Shown piece after piece: positions 1 through 8,699 of a stretch of 64,000 nucleotides of DNA. Position 1 is the stretch's first letter. Each line of letters starts with the position of its first letter. The notes under the pieces are model-generated. The model saw only the letters and a program-made list of their open reading frames with translations. It searched no databases and was not told where the DNA came from. The stretch comes from Spirosoma luteum DSM 19990 (GTDB lineage: Bacteria; Bacteroidota; Bacteroidia; Cytophagales; Spirosomataceae): positions 96,052 to 160,051 of the forward strand of contig NZ_KB893249.1 in the NCBI RefSeq assembly GCF_000374065.1, in the 5' to 3' direction. Both the position numbers and the translations under genes were made by a program.

Positions 1-1310
1 TTTTTACTCATTTCAAGTATTTTTCTACTCTTTTCAACGGCGCTTTCAGGGGGAATATACTGACCGGACTGGTAAAACTTATACCAACGTTCCGAGTAAT
101 ATTTTTCGGTAAATGGCGGATATATGTCTAACATACCGCTATACCGCCAATTAAAAAAATGAGCGAACAACAGCCGGGAATGTATGTCGAACATAACAGT
201 ATAACGACTGTAACTTGTTAACCCAAAAAGTAATCCCGCTATTAACGCAATCCTGACAATACGTTGACTCTTCTCAATCCAATTTATTAGCAAAATATAG
301 GTTAAAGAAATAACTATCGTAGAATATAATTTATAGCGGCTTACGGAGAGGACACTATGTACGTCCCGATTAAAGCTAATTGCTGCAATTGTTAGCAGAG
401 TAAAGGCTAAGCAGCATATAAGAAATTGTTGAGGCTTATTGTGCCTGATAGGGTGAACAATGAATCTGTGGTAGCCTACGAATACAAGCGCACCTAGTAC
501 AGAAAGCCCCAGCAATAAAGATAAAAAAGAGAAAGTTTGTGTGTAAATGATGCCACCAACTAAACTTGTAAATACACGTAGAAAATTAAAAATATGGAAT
601 GATTCGCCAAAACCTTTTCCTGAATGCTCATTGGCAGAAAACCCTTGCCAATACAAATAAATACTGCCGGCACCCACAATAAGCCATACTATTCCCAAAA
701 ACCACTCTCTTTTGTAAAGCAGCAATAATATGCCTATGAGGAACACAAACATGCCATTCGCACTGGTAAAGACAGCCAATATGGCTACAATAACAGGTAA
801 GAATTTATTGTTTTTAAGGGTTAACTGATAAAAAGCTATTGTAGATAGGGCAATAACACCAATATTCTGTAGAGCAGCCATACCCCAATACATTAATTCA
901 TAATGCACTGGCTGGAGTAAGACTAATAAAACTGGTATAAATAGTTTTATGCGATGATTTGTAAACTCCGTTTTGAAATACAGATAAAGAACCAGAAACA
1001 ATAACACATTCCCAATAATAATCCACCCTATTACATTAATGACCTGACCCTGAATATGGTAAATCAGAATAGTTACAAGACGAGGAATTACGATTCTGTG
1101 CTCGTTATGGAAAGCAAATAAGGTTTTGTATTTCAGATACCAACTGGGTTCATGGTGAATATCGTAAAGGGAGGCCAATACTGATAAGTCGTCAGCAAAT
1201 GGAATATTCTCCGCGTAGACTACTATGGTTAGCAAATAAATTAGTGCTACAAGTACCCCAACAACATACCACCTGAGCGGATACACAGTGACAAAAAGCT
1301 GTTTTAACAT
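1..1310 (-). CDS. Polytopic membrane protein, 3' end off window
   Basis: Reading the minus strand from the ATG at 1310 gives 436 codons with no stop, running off the left edge, so the C-terminus is missing. The product begins MLKQLFVTVYPLRWYVVGVL and contains many hydrophobic segments, roughly ten, separated by short polar loops. An early loop carries FADDLSVLASLYDIHH followed by FHNEHRIVIPRL; an acidic pair in the first periplasmic loop followed by a multi-pass membrane domain is the layout of GT-C type glycosyltransferases and related O-antigen or lipid-linked-sugar proteins. I recognise no specific family, so the glycosyltransferase idea is inference. The reading frame is intact throughout. 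It is transcribed leftwards, away from the rest of the window. Confidence 0.85.
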   Translation of the reverse strand, partial: MLKQLFVTVYPLRWYVVGVLVALIYLLTIVVYAENIPFADDLSVLASLYDIHHEPSWYLKYKTLFAFHNEHRIVIPRLVTILIYHIQGQVINVIGWIIIGNVLLFLVLYLYFKTEFTNHRIKLFIPVLLVLLQPVHYELMYWGMAALQNIGVIALSTIAFYQLTLKNNKFLPVIVAILAVFTSANGMFVFLIGILLLLYKREWFLGIVWLIVGAGSIYLYWQGFSANEHSGKGFGESFHIFNFLRVFTSLVGGIIYTQTFSFLSLLLGLSVLGALVFVGYHRFIVHPIRHNKPQQFLICCLAFTLLTIAAISFNRDVHSVLSVSRYKLYSTIVISLTYILLINWIEKSQRIVRIALIAGLLFGLTSYSRYTVMFDIHSRLLFAHFFNWRYSGMLDIYPPFTEKYYSERWYKFYQSGQYIPPESAVEKSRKILEMSK

Positions 1311-2139
1311 ATAGAACTTTAAGGTGTGGCAGGGAATAAAAATTCCTTAATTATCAACTAATTATCTCTAAAAATAGCTAGTTCAAAACGTATTGAAGGC
1401 TGAGATTTCTCTGCAAGTCATAAGAGGATACCTTATGCCGACAGATGGCTAAATGAACCAGATAAAAACCCTTGATGTGTTTATTAAAAATAAGAAGACG
1501 GGTAATTAATTTGCCCAAAAATACATCAATAGAGGGTACTTTACATGATGAAATCCAGAAGCTGGAAATTTGTGGTGCCCAGGGATGTGTTCCCAATTGC
1601 AGCTAAGCGCCTGTTACGCATGAATACAGCTCCGTGTAGCCCCTGGCCAACTGCCAACCCGTCGGCAACCACCACAGGCTCAGCTAAGCAATTATCTATC
1701 AACCCATTAAACTACCTTTCAGGCATCTCCGCCGGTGCCTGCTCCTCGAAAAAGTACCCTGGCTGACTCAGTTCAGCTATTCTATCGCGTGATGAAACTG
1801 GGCTGTCGGCACGGCCTACAATTAGGGAGCCGTTAGATTGGATTTAACCATTAATTAACGTAGCCAGGGCTGATCGTCTCCGAGGAAGCCAGCGTAGCTT
1901 CCTGTGATTTGCGAGTATCTACTTACACCCTGTACCAGCGGTTAAATGGACCAGCGTATTCCTAGTGAATACAATGACAGATAGTAAATAACTGTGCGTG
2001 AAGCACATAAGAAATGGGAAAGCAGCATAGAGAGCAACAACGTATAAACTTGTTGAAACCTGGGACGTTGGTCAGTAAGTTTACGCGTTGTTGCAAAGTA
2101 CGAACCAGTAATCTCCCTCAGCCAACCAATAAACAAGCG
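1311..2139. other. Intergenic stretch, no convincing gene
   Basis: About 830 bases between the divergent membrane protein and the glycoside-hydrolase-like gene. Short open stretches exist (for example around 1545-1766), but they are interrupted in every frame and match nothing I know; they may be debris of an eroded gene. A 7-bp hairpin with arms at 1883-1889 and 1897-1903 is the only structure seen. The upstream extension of the next gene's frame (2014-2139) lacks signal-peptide character and is treated as non-coding. Confidence 0.5.
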
Positions 2140-4281
2140 ATGTATATACCGGCTAAGCTTACATATTATATCAACCTTTGGTGGCTATTAATCAGCATTA
2201 TTATTTCGTTGGGAGCACAGGCGCAACCAACCCGTAATCAACCAGCCAACGGCCCGAAAAAGCAACTACTCACTAAGCCAAACGCGACCGGGCACGGCCC
2301 GATTGAGCGCAGCCCGACTGACCGTAGCCCGACCCGGCGTTTTTTCGGGATGCACTTCGATTTCCACGCTAACTCCAGCGATGCTCAACTTGGTCGGAAC
2401 CTTTCGGAGCAAAGCCTGGATTCGTTCCTGACAGCCGTAAAACCAGACTTTATTCAGATTGACTGCAAAGGCCATCCGGGCGTTACCAGTTATCCCTCCA
2501 GGGTGCCTAATGCCACCGCAGCCCCGGATTTCGCTAAAGATCCACTGGCGTTTTACCGGGCTGTAACCCGAAAACACGGCGTAGCTTTGTACGTGCATTA
2601 TTCGGGTGTTTTTGATATCGCTGCTCTGCAAAAGCATCCGAACTGGGGTGTTGTAAAAGCAGATGGCAGCCTGGACAAAGCCAACACATCCGTATACGGG
2701 CCCTACGCCGATTCCCTGCTCATTCCGCAGTTGAAGGAGGTAGCCGATTACGGTGTTGATGGCGTTTGGATAGACGGCGACTGCTGGGCAACGATCCCGG
2801 ATTATTCACCAGTTGCTCTCGCCCGGTTTCAGGCAGCAACGGGCATACCTGTTGGTCCTGGGCATGACCCGCCCCGCTCAGAAAAGGATGCGAATTACGA
2901 CGCGTTCAAAAACGCGGCCCGTCAGGCATTTATCCGGTACGTTGGGCATTATACCGACGAACTGCACAAACACAATCCTGCCTTTCGGGTGGCTTCCAAC
3001 TGGGCGTATTCGTCCATGATGCCGGAACCAATCACCACTAATGTCGATTACCTGTCGGGCGATTTAACGCCTGGCAATAGTGTCAATACGGCCGCCATGG
3101 AAGGGCGGATTCTGGCGGCCCAGGGCCAACATTTTCATAAACCGTGGGATTTGATGTCGTGGACTTTCTGGTATCAGTTCGGCCCTACCATGAGTGGCGA
3201 CCAGAAAACGGCGGTACACATGAAGCAGGAGGCTGCCGAAGTCATTGCGCTCGGTGGTGGCTTTCAGGGCTACGTCCGCCAGAAGGGCGATGCTTCTATT
3301 CCACTGAACGAACTGCCGGTTATGACCGAACTCAGCCAGTTTGTGCGGGCGCGGCAACCGTTTTGTCAGGGCATCACCCCTATTCCGCAGGTAGCCGTTT
3401 TGTATAGCGATGCCACCGTCAGGAAGTTTGACCAGAAACTGTTCAGTCGGGATCAGGCCTACCGGATGCAGGGCGTACTGACTGCCCTGCTGGATGCTCA
3501 GTTTCCGGTGGGGGTTCTTTCGGAGCATCACCTGACCGGCCGCATGAGCCAGTACCCGCTCATTGTGGTGTCGCAGCAAGATTCACTGGCTCCGGCGTTC
3601 CGGCAGGAGTTGCTGGATTATGCCCGGCAGGGGGGAAACCTGCTCCTGATTGGAGTAGAAACAACCAGGAACTTCGCCAATGAACTGGGCGTCGAACCCA
3701 TTGGTCAGGCGACGGCCAGTAACCGATGGGTTCATTACGGCGGGGCTACAATGGTACTCAACTCGCTGTTTCAACCCGTTCAGCCAAAGGCCGGTGTGGC
3801 TTCTTTTGGGCAGATAAGCGCCCGCGAATATGATGCGATACTGCCGGGCGTTGCGGCAAGTACCGTACCCTTCGGCAAGGGGAAACTGATGGGCGTATAC
3901 GCCGACTTAAGCCAGGATTATATTCAGCACCAATCATCCAAGGCCCGTGATTTTATAGCCACGCTGACCCATACCCTACTACCCAATCCGGTAGTGACCG
4001 TAACAGGCTCTCATCTGGTGCATGTCATAGCCAACCGATTGGGGAGTCAGCTAGCCATAAACCTGATCAACACCGGCGGCCGCCACGCCGACCCACGCGT
4101 ATTTACGTACGACGAAGTACCGCCCCTCTCGAACCTGACCATTACGATTCGCACCGAAAAAAAACCCTTCAAGGTTGTACAGCAACCGGAGAATACTGCC
4201 CTAGCGTTTACTTATCAGGCGGGTATCGCCACTGTTACGGTACCAAACCTGTTGATTCATTCGGTTTTGGTTGTGGAATGA
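2140..4281 (+). CDS. Secreted glycoside-hydrolase-like TIM-barrel protein
   Basis: The product has 713 residues. The frame is open from 2014, but the ATG at 2140 is preferred because it starts a clear signal peptide (a hydrophobic run ending in GAQAQ). The mature part has a TIM-barrel-like region with FFGMHFDFHA at its start, the motif VDGVWIDGD near the middle of the barrel, and a following segment resembling the beta-galactosidase trimerisation or glutamine-amidotransferase-like fold (IPQVAVLYSD onward). This layout is that of hypothetical glycosyl hydrolase family 6 (GHL6) and alpha-fucosidase-like proteins. Likely role: periplasmic or outer-surface cleavage of a glycan. The substrate is unknown and family membership is from recall. 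The following gene is xylose isomerase, which suggests a sugar-catabolic neighbourhood. Confidence 0.7.
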   Translation: MYIPAKLTYYINLWWLLISIIISLGAQAQPTRNQPANGPKKQLLTKPNATGHGPIERSPTDRSPTRRFFGMHFDFHANSSDAQLGRNLSEQSLDSFLTAVKPDFIQIDCKGHPGVTSYPSRVPNATAAPDFAKDPLAFYRAVTRKHGVALYVHYSGVFDIAALQKHPNWGVVKADGSLDKANTSVYGPYADSLLIPQLKEVADYGVDGVWIDGDCWATIPDYSPVALARFQAATGIPVGPGHDPPRSEKDANYDAFKNAARQAFIRYVGHYTDELHKHNPAFRVASNWAYSSMMPEPITTNVDYLSGDLTPGNSVNTAAMEGRILAAQGQHFHKPWDLMSWTFWYQFGPTMSGDQKTAVHMKQEAAEVIALGGGFQGYVRQKGDASIPLNELPVMTELSQFVRARQPFCQGITPIPQVAVLYSDATVRKFDQKLFSRDQAYRMQGVLTALLDAQFPVGVLSEHHLTGRMSQYPLIVVSQQDSLAPAFRQELLDYARQGGNLLLIGVETTRNFANELGVEPIGQATASNRWVHYGGATMVLNSLFQPVQPKAGVASFGQISAREYDAILPGVAASTVPFGKGKLMGVYADLSQDYIQHQSSKARDFIATLTHTLLPNPVVTVTGSHLVHVIANRLGSQLAINLINTGGRHADPRVFTYDEVPPLSNLTITIRTEKKPFKVVQQPENTALAFTYQAGIATVTVPNLLIHSVLVVE

Positions 4282-4347
4282 AGCTATTAACACAAATGAA
4301 TCCACCAGATCAGTTCCGGTCAGAAAGCCCGTAGCCTATAAAAGACA

Positions 4348-4377
4348 TTGCCCAAATAACAGGAGAAACTACCTTTG
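4348..4377 (+). promoter_or_regulatory. Promoter of xylA (Bacteroidota type)
   Basis: TTG at 4348-4350 is followed after 19 bases by TACCTTTG at 4370-4377. This fits the Bacteroidota primary sigma-factor pattern TTTG-N19-21-TAnnTTTG. It predicts transcription starting about 30 bases before the chosen xylA ATG at 4415, which supports that start over the upstream in-frame ATG at 4385. Confidence 0.65.
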
Positions 4378-4414
4378 ACTTTCTTTGGTACGTACTACCT
4401 CAATTTTCATTTTC

Positions 4415-5755
4415 ATGTCTGACATCAAACTAACACTTGGCGAAAAAACATATTTCCCATTCGTCGAGAAACCGATTCAATACGAAGGCCGCGAGTCTGA
4501 TAACCCGATGGCGTTCAAATTCTACGATGCCAATCGTACCATTCTGGGAAAACCCATGAAGGATCTGTTCCGGTTTGCAACCGCTTACTGGCATACCTTC
4601 TGCGGTACCGGGGCCGACCCCTTTGGTCCGGGAGTGAAGCATTTCCCCTGGGATGCCAACGCCGACCCACTCGCTGCGGCCCACGACAAGATGGATGCAG
4701 CGTTTGAGTTCATCACCAAAATAGGCATGGAGTTTTACTGCTTTCACGATGTGGACGTGGCGCCGGAAGGCAACTCGAATGCGGAGTTTGAGAAGAATTT
4801 CCGCGCCATTGTGGATTACGCCAAACAAAAGCAGGCGGCTAGTGGCGTCAAACTACTCTGGGGTACGGCCAACCTGTTCTCGCACGAACGCTACATGAAC
4901 GGAGCCTCTACCAACCCCGATTTTCATGTGCTGGCGCATGGCGGCTGGCAGGTGAAAAACGCCATCGACGCCACCATTGAGCTGGATGGTTCGGGCTACA
5001 CGTTTTGGGGAGGTCGTGAGGGATACATGTCGCTGCTGAATACGAACATGAAGCGCGAAACGGAGCACCTCGGCAAGTTCCTGCAAATGAGCCGGGACTA
5101 TGCCCGCAAGCAGGGGTTCAAAGGAGCGTTCTACATCGAACCGAAGCCCATGGAGCCCAGCAAGCACCAGTACGATTTCGACGCGGCTACGGTTGTTGGC
5201 TTCCTGAATCAGTATGGTTTGCAGGATGATTTCGAGTTAAACATCGAAACCAATCACGCCACCCTGGCCAACCACACATTCGCCCACGAATTGCAGGTAG
5301 CCGCCGACAATAACATGCTGGGTAGTCTCGATGCCAACCGGGGCGATTACCAGAACGGCTGGGATACCGACCAGTTTCCGGTGGACGTATATGAGCTGAC
5401 CGAGGCCATGCTGGTCATTCTGGAAGCCGGTGGACTGAAATCGGGCGGGGTAAACTTCGATGCTAAAACGCGCCGGAACTCCACCGACCTCGAAGATATT
5501 TTCATCGCCCACATTGGCGGGATGGACACCTTTGCACGGGCGGCCATTGCTGCTGAAGCCATCCTGAATAAATCCCAGTATAAAAAACTCCGTACCGACC
5601 GGTATGCCAGCTTCGATTCGGGCGAGGGAGCAAAGTTCGAAAAAGGGGAGTTGACCCTCGAGAACCTGCGCGAGTACGCCATGAACAACGGCGAGCCAAA
5701 ACAACGCAGCGGCCAGCAGGAGTTGTACGAAATGATTGTAAATCAGTATATTTAG
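4415..5755 (+). CDS. xylA: Xylose isomerase
   Basis: Cytosolic enzyme interconverting D-xylose and D-xylulose (also glucose and fructose). The 446-residue product has the full length of class II xylose isomerases. The catalytic histidine and its aspartate partner lie in [10 protein letters not shown] (H111, D114). Also visible are [14 protein letters not shown], the metal-binding IEPKP and GSLDANRGD segments, and VNFDAK near residue 350. The frame extends upstream to 4385, but [15 protein letters not shown] at 4415 is the usual N-terminus and lies just after a good promoter. No xylulokinase gene is adjacent; the nearby ROK (XylR/NagC-like) regulator at 6749 could control it, which is inference. 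A strong hairpin follows the stop. Confidence 0.97.
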   Translation: MSDIKLTLGEKTYFPFVEKPIQYEGRESDNPMAFKFYDANRTILGKPMKDLFRFATAYWHTFCGTGADPFGPGVKHFPWDANADPLAAAHDKMDAAFEFITKIGMEFYCFHDVDVAPEGNSNAEFEKNFRAIVDYAKQKQAASGVKLLWGTANLFSHERYMNGASTNPDFHVLAHGGWQVKNAIDATIELDGSGYTFWGGREGYMSLLNTNMKRETEHLGKFLQMSRDYARKQGFKGAFYIEPKPMEPSKHQYDFDAATVVGFLNQYGLQDDFELNIETNHATLANHTFAHELQVAADNNMLGSLDANRGDYQNGWDTDQFPVDVYELTEAMLVILEAGGLKSGGVNFDAKTRRNSTDLEDIFIAHIGGMDTFARAAIAAEAILNKSQYKKLRTDRYASFDSGEGAKFEKGELTLENLREYAMNNGEPKQRSGQQELYEMIVNQYI

Positions 5756-5764
5756 CCTCCAAAC

Positions 5765-5797
5765 AGCCCTTATCGGTGTTGAAAACCGATAAGGGCT
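5765..5797 (+). terminator. Terminator after xylA
   Basis: A perfect 13-bp stem (5765-5777 with 5785-5797) and a 7-base loop sit ten bases after the xylA stop. The T-tract is short (TTTACAC), so this is a hairpin terminator with a weak U-run. Confidence 0.75.
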
Positions 5798-5812
5798 TTA
5801 CACAACAATCGG

Positions 5813-6031
5813 ATGTACACACTTATAGGTATAGGCGTGCCGGAACTCATCCTTATCCTGCTGGCAGGCGCCGTAGTTTTTCTCTTGCCTATAATGGCCC
5901 TTGTAGATGTAGTCCGGAGTGAATTTCGGGGTCAGAACGATAAAGTGATCTGGGTCATTGTGATCCTCTTCCTGAATATAATTGGGGCGGCTCTTTACTT
6001 TTTCATTGGTCGAAATCAGCGAATATCATGA
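5813..6031 (+). CDS. Small two-helix membrane protein, PLDc_N domain
   Basis: The 72-residue product has two hydrophobic helices (about residues 8-32 and 43-65) separated by a short polar loop, VDVVRSEFRGQNDK. The loop followed by IWVIVILFLNIIGAALYFFIGR is characteristic of the phospholipase D N-terminal-like (PLDc_N) family, small inner-membrane proteins such as Bacillus YxlE. Molecular function is unknown in most cases. Its stop overlaps the start of the next gene by four bases (ATGA), so the two are probably translationally coupled. It begins 15 bases after the xylA terminator, so any promoter must overlap that hairpin. Confidence 0.8.
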   Translation: MYTLIGIGVPELILILLAGAVVFLLPIMALVDVVRSEFRGQNDKVIWVIVILFLNIIGAALYFFIGRNQRIS

Positions 6032-6498
6032 AGCACTTATTCCTGCTAATCACGCTCCTGTCGGGTATTTCGGCATCTGCTCAACATAACAGCAGCGAAG
6101 AAGCTGCCGTGAAAGCAACCATAAACAAGCTTTTTGCCGGCATGCAGAAAGCGGACTCAACGCTGCTAAAACCACTATTTACCCCAACGGCCCGGCTTCA
6201 GACAGTAGTAAACAAAGACGGAGCCGTAACGGTACGTGATGATGCCATAGGGGCGTTTATCAACTCTATTGGCAAAGCGAAAGCCGGTACGCTGGATGAG
6301 CGTTTATCGGGAATGGAAATCAGGATTGATGCCGACCTGGCAACGGCCTGGACGCCTTACGTTTTTTACGTTCAGGACAAAAAAAACCATTGTGGTGTCA
6401 ATGCCTTTACCCTCGTAAAGGTGAACGGCAACTGGACGATTCAAACCATCATAGACACGCGCCGAAAAGACAATTGCCCGGATTTACCGAAACAATAA
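6028..6498 (+). CDS. Secreted SnoaL/NTF2-like protein
   Basis: The 156-residue product has a signal peptide (MKHLFLLITLLSGISASAQ). The mature part begins with EEAAVKATINKLFAGMQKAD and contains the alternating helix and strand pattern of the NTF2-like or putative lumazine-binding family (AWTPYVFYVQDKKNHCGVNAFTL, then VNGNWTIQTIIDTRRK). Such proteins form small cone-shaped folds with a ligand pocket; catalytic activity cannot be inferred. It overlaps the preceding membrane-protein gene by four bases and is followed by about 250 bases without a gene before the ROK regulator. Confidence 0.75.
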   Translation: MKHLFLLITLLSGISASAQHNSSEEAAVKATINKLFAGMQKADSTLLKPLFTPTARLQTVVNKDGAVTVRDDAIGAFINSIGKAKAGTLDERLSGMEIRIDADLATAWTPYVFYVQDKKNHCGVNAFTLVKVNGNWTIQTIIDTRRKDNCPDLPKQ

Positions 6499-6748
6499 GC
6501 TTTCCCATTTTGTGTCCGATAAGGATCTATGCCGCCGGGACACTCTCCTTATCACCTATCTTCATCAGCCCCCATCCTACTTTTCGCCTGACTACCCGGC
6601 GAGCTACTTCGAACATACACGCCCGTTCTTCCCGCGTTTGTTATCAGGAAATTCAGTAAAATGCGTTTCTTTGACTATCCAAAAGCACTCATTCACTCAA
6701 CTGGTGCCAACATCACAACAGATAATCTATTTTACCGGCTAACAATCA

Positions 6749-7981
6749 ATGAATGCTGACATTGCCTTTGACGAGGAACGCCCTGAGCAACAATCGGTCG
6801 TTGATTACAAGAAAAATCAGAAACAACGAAAGTTGCTGGCCTATCTCTACGCCGAAGAAACCTGCACCTTGGCCCGTCTGACCAAGGTGCTCCACAGCAG
6901 TGTGCCCTCCGTAACAAATCTGGTCGATGAACTGATTCAGGACCAGTGGGTAACACCCATAGGCATGGGGTCGGGCAGCAATGGTAGGCGACCCGTACTT
7001 TTCGGTCTGAATAACCAGTATCATTATACGGCAGTGCTGGATGTCAGTACCCACGATACTAAAATCCTGTTTATGAATACGCAGCGGATTGTTGTCCACC
7101 GCTCCGACTATCCGCTCCAGTTAATAAACAACCCTGATTACATACTCTCGCTGGTCGATTGTTTTACCCTGGCCCTGACCGATTCCGGCCTGTTGCTAGC
7201 TCAACTCGTTGCCGTTGGTGTATCCATGCCGGGTTTGGTCGATGCCCGGCGCGGGATAAATCTGACGTATAAAAATCTGAGCAATGGCTACGACTCCCTC
7301 ACGCAATGCCTGTCGGAGAAGCTGAGCAAACCGGCTTATATACTGAACGATACAAAGGCTACGGTGCTGGGCGAGAGCCGGTTTGGCAATGCGAAAGGTA
7401 AACAACAGATGCTGGCAATCAACATCGACTGGGGTGTTGGTTTGGGTATCCTGGTCAATGGCCACGTATTTCAGGGAGCCAGTGGATTTGCTGGTGAGTT
7501 AGGCCATATTCAGGTTGAACCGGAGGGAGAATTGTGCCACTGTGGTAAAATTGGCTGTTTGGACACTGTCACGTCAGCGTCGGCACTGGTCCGGCGGGTA
7601 CAGCGCGATGTGCAGGCGGGTCAGGTGTCCAAGCTAGCTGTTTTCCGCCAGGAGGCAGACAGGATTGATATCGACGAAATCATTAGCGCGGCCCGTCATG
7701 GGGATTCGTACGCCATCGATATTCTGCACGGAGCCGGCTTGCAGTTGGGCAAGGGCCTGTCAGTGGCAATCAGCCTTTTCAACCCCGAAGTTATAATTAT
7801 TGACGGCGTACTGGCCGAAGCCGCTACGTTCATCCTGAACACTATTGAGCAGGCCCTCAGCAAATACTGCCTGAGTGATTTTAGAAACGACTTAACCATT
7901 GAAATTACGCAGTTGAACGGAGCCGCCAAATGGCTGGGTACTCACGCGTATATGATGGAAGATATTTTTGCCAACTATTGA
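6749..7981 (+). CDS. ROK-family transcriptional regulator (first copy)
   Basis: The 410-residue product has a winged-helix DNA-binding domain at about residues 25-75 (LAYLYAEETCTLARLTKVLH, then SVPSVTNLVDELI) fused to a ROK sugar-kinase-like domain. The ROK zinc site is present as GELGH and C-x-C-G-x-x-G-C (CHCGKIGC). This architecture is that of NagC, XylR and Mlc, sugar-responsive repressors. It is a close paralogue of the protein at 21256-22467. Its place between xylose isomerase and the SusC/SusD block makes control of one or both plausible, but no operator is proven. Confidence 0.92.
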   Translation: MNADIAFDEERPEQQSVVDYKKNQKQRKLLAYLYAEETCTLARLTKVLHSSVPSVTNLVDELIQDQWVTPIGMGSGSNGRRPVLFGLNNQYHYTAVLDVSTHDTKILFMNTQRIVVHRSDYPLQLINNPDYILSLVDCFTLALTDSGLLLAQLVAVGVSMPGLVDARRGINLTYKNLSNGYDSLTQCLSEKLSKPAYILNDTKATVLGESRFGNAKGKQQMLAINIDWGVGLGILVNGHVFQGASGFAGELGHIQVEPEGELCHCGKIGCLDTVTSASALVRRVQRDVQAGQVSKLAVFRQEADRIDIDEIISAARHGDSYAIDILHGAGLQLGKGLSVAISLFNPEVIIIDGVLAEAATFILNTIEQALSKYCLSDFRNDLTIEITQLNGAAKWLGTHAYMMEDIFANY

Positions 7982-8028
7982 CGGAAGGGACTGCAGGGGC
8001 GAGCCTGAAAGAAAAATAAAAATGGATA

Positions 8029-8610
8029 ATGAGTAAGCAACAAGGGATAATGACAGGTTTAGCTGGTCAATGCCGGTCATTTTTCGTCATCCTTTGTACC
8101 CTGTTCACTTGTTTTCTCGTAACCGGATTTGTCCCGCAGCAACATTCGTTGCGACAACCTCCATTCCGGCAACTTCCGTTGCGAGTCCTTATTTTTCTGG
8201 ATACCGAATGCCCTATTTGTCAGCAAACAGCCCGCAGGGTTCAGGAAATGGCTACCCGGTATGATAACCGGGTGCAGTTTTTAGCCATATACCCCACCGA
8301 AACGGTTACGCTGGCTGACGTGACCGAATTTAACCGGGCGTATAAACTGACCATCCCTCACCAGCTTGATCCGGCCCACAAACTGGTAAAGAAGTATAAG
8401 GCCACCACTACGCCGGAAGTCCTGCTACTCTCCGCTCAGAACAGGATTTTATACCGGGGCAGTGTCGATAACCAGTTCTACCGGTTGGGAAGAAGTCGCC
8501 CGGAACCCACCGAATTTTACCTCAACGATGCGCTGACGGCCGTTATGGTCGGCAAACCGGTCGCCATCCGGCAAACCAAACCCACCGGCTGTTTGATTAA
8601 CCAGCCTTGA
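8029..8610 (+). CDS. Secreted/anchored redoxin-like protein, CPIC motif
   Basis: The 193-residue product has a hydrophobic N-terminal segment (about residues 17-34) acting as signal or anchor, then a thioredoxin-fold domain. FLDTECPIC carries the redox pair C61 and C64 right after the first beta strand, and the cis-Pro region appears as TTTPEVLLL. This resembles AhpC/TSA or redoxin proteins and the SCO/TlpA group. Predicted role: thiol or electron transfer outside the cytoplasm. It is followed 89 bases later by a protein with a c-type haem motif and FG-GAP repeats, a pairing suggesting joint redox work (inference). An alternative start is the ATG at 8050. Confidence 0.75.
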   Translation: MSKQQGIMTGLAGQCRSFFVILCTLFTCFLVTGFVPQQHSLRQPPFRQLPLRVLIFLDTECPICQQTARRVQEMATRYDNRVQFLAIYPTETVTLADVTEFNRAYKLTIPHQLDPAHKLVKKYKATTTPEVLLLSAQNRILYRGSVDNQFYRLGRSRPEPTEFYLNDALTAVMVGKPVAIRQTKPTGCLINQP

Positions 8611-8699
8611 ATTTCCTGACCGGTACTTACGTTGACAGGCTGTACGCGGCAACCGGCCAGAATAAATAACCCATTAGCAGAAAAGCCCCGACAGACCAA

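Noticed and set aside
1545..1766. 73-codon plus-strand frame
   Set aside because: No recognisable domain, unusual composition, and stops in neighbouring frames; looks like chance or debris.
6512..6742. 76-codon frame before the ROK gene
   Set aside because: No family resemblance and no plausible start context; lies in the regulator's upstream region.
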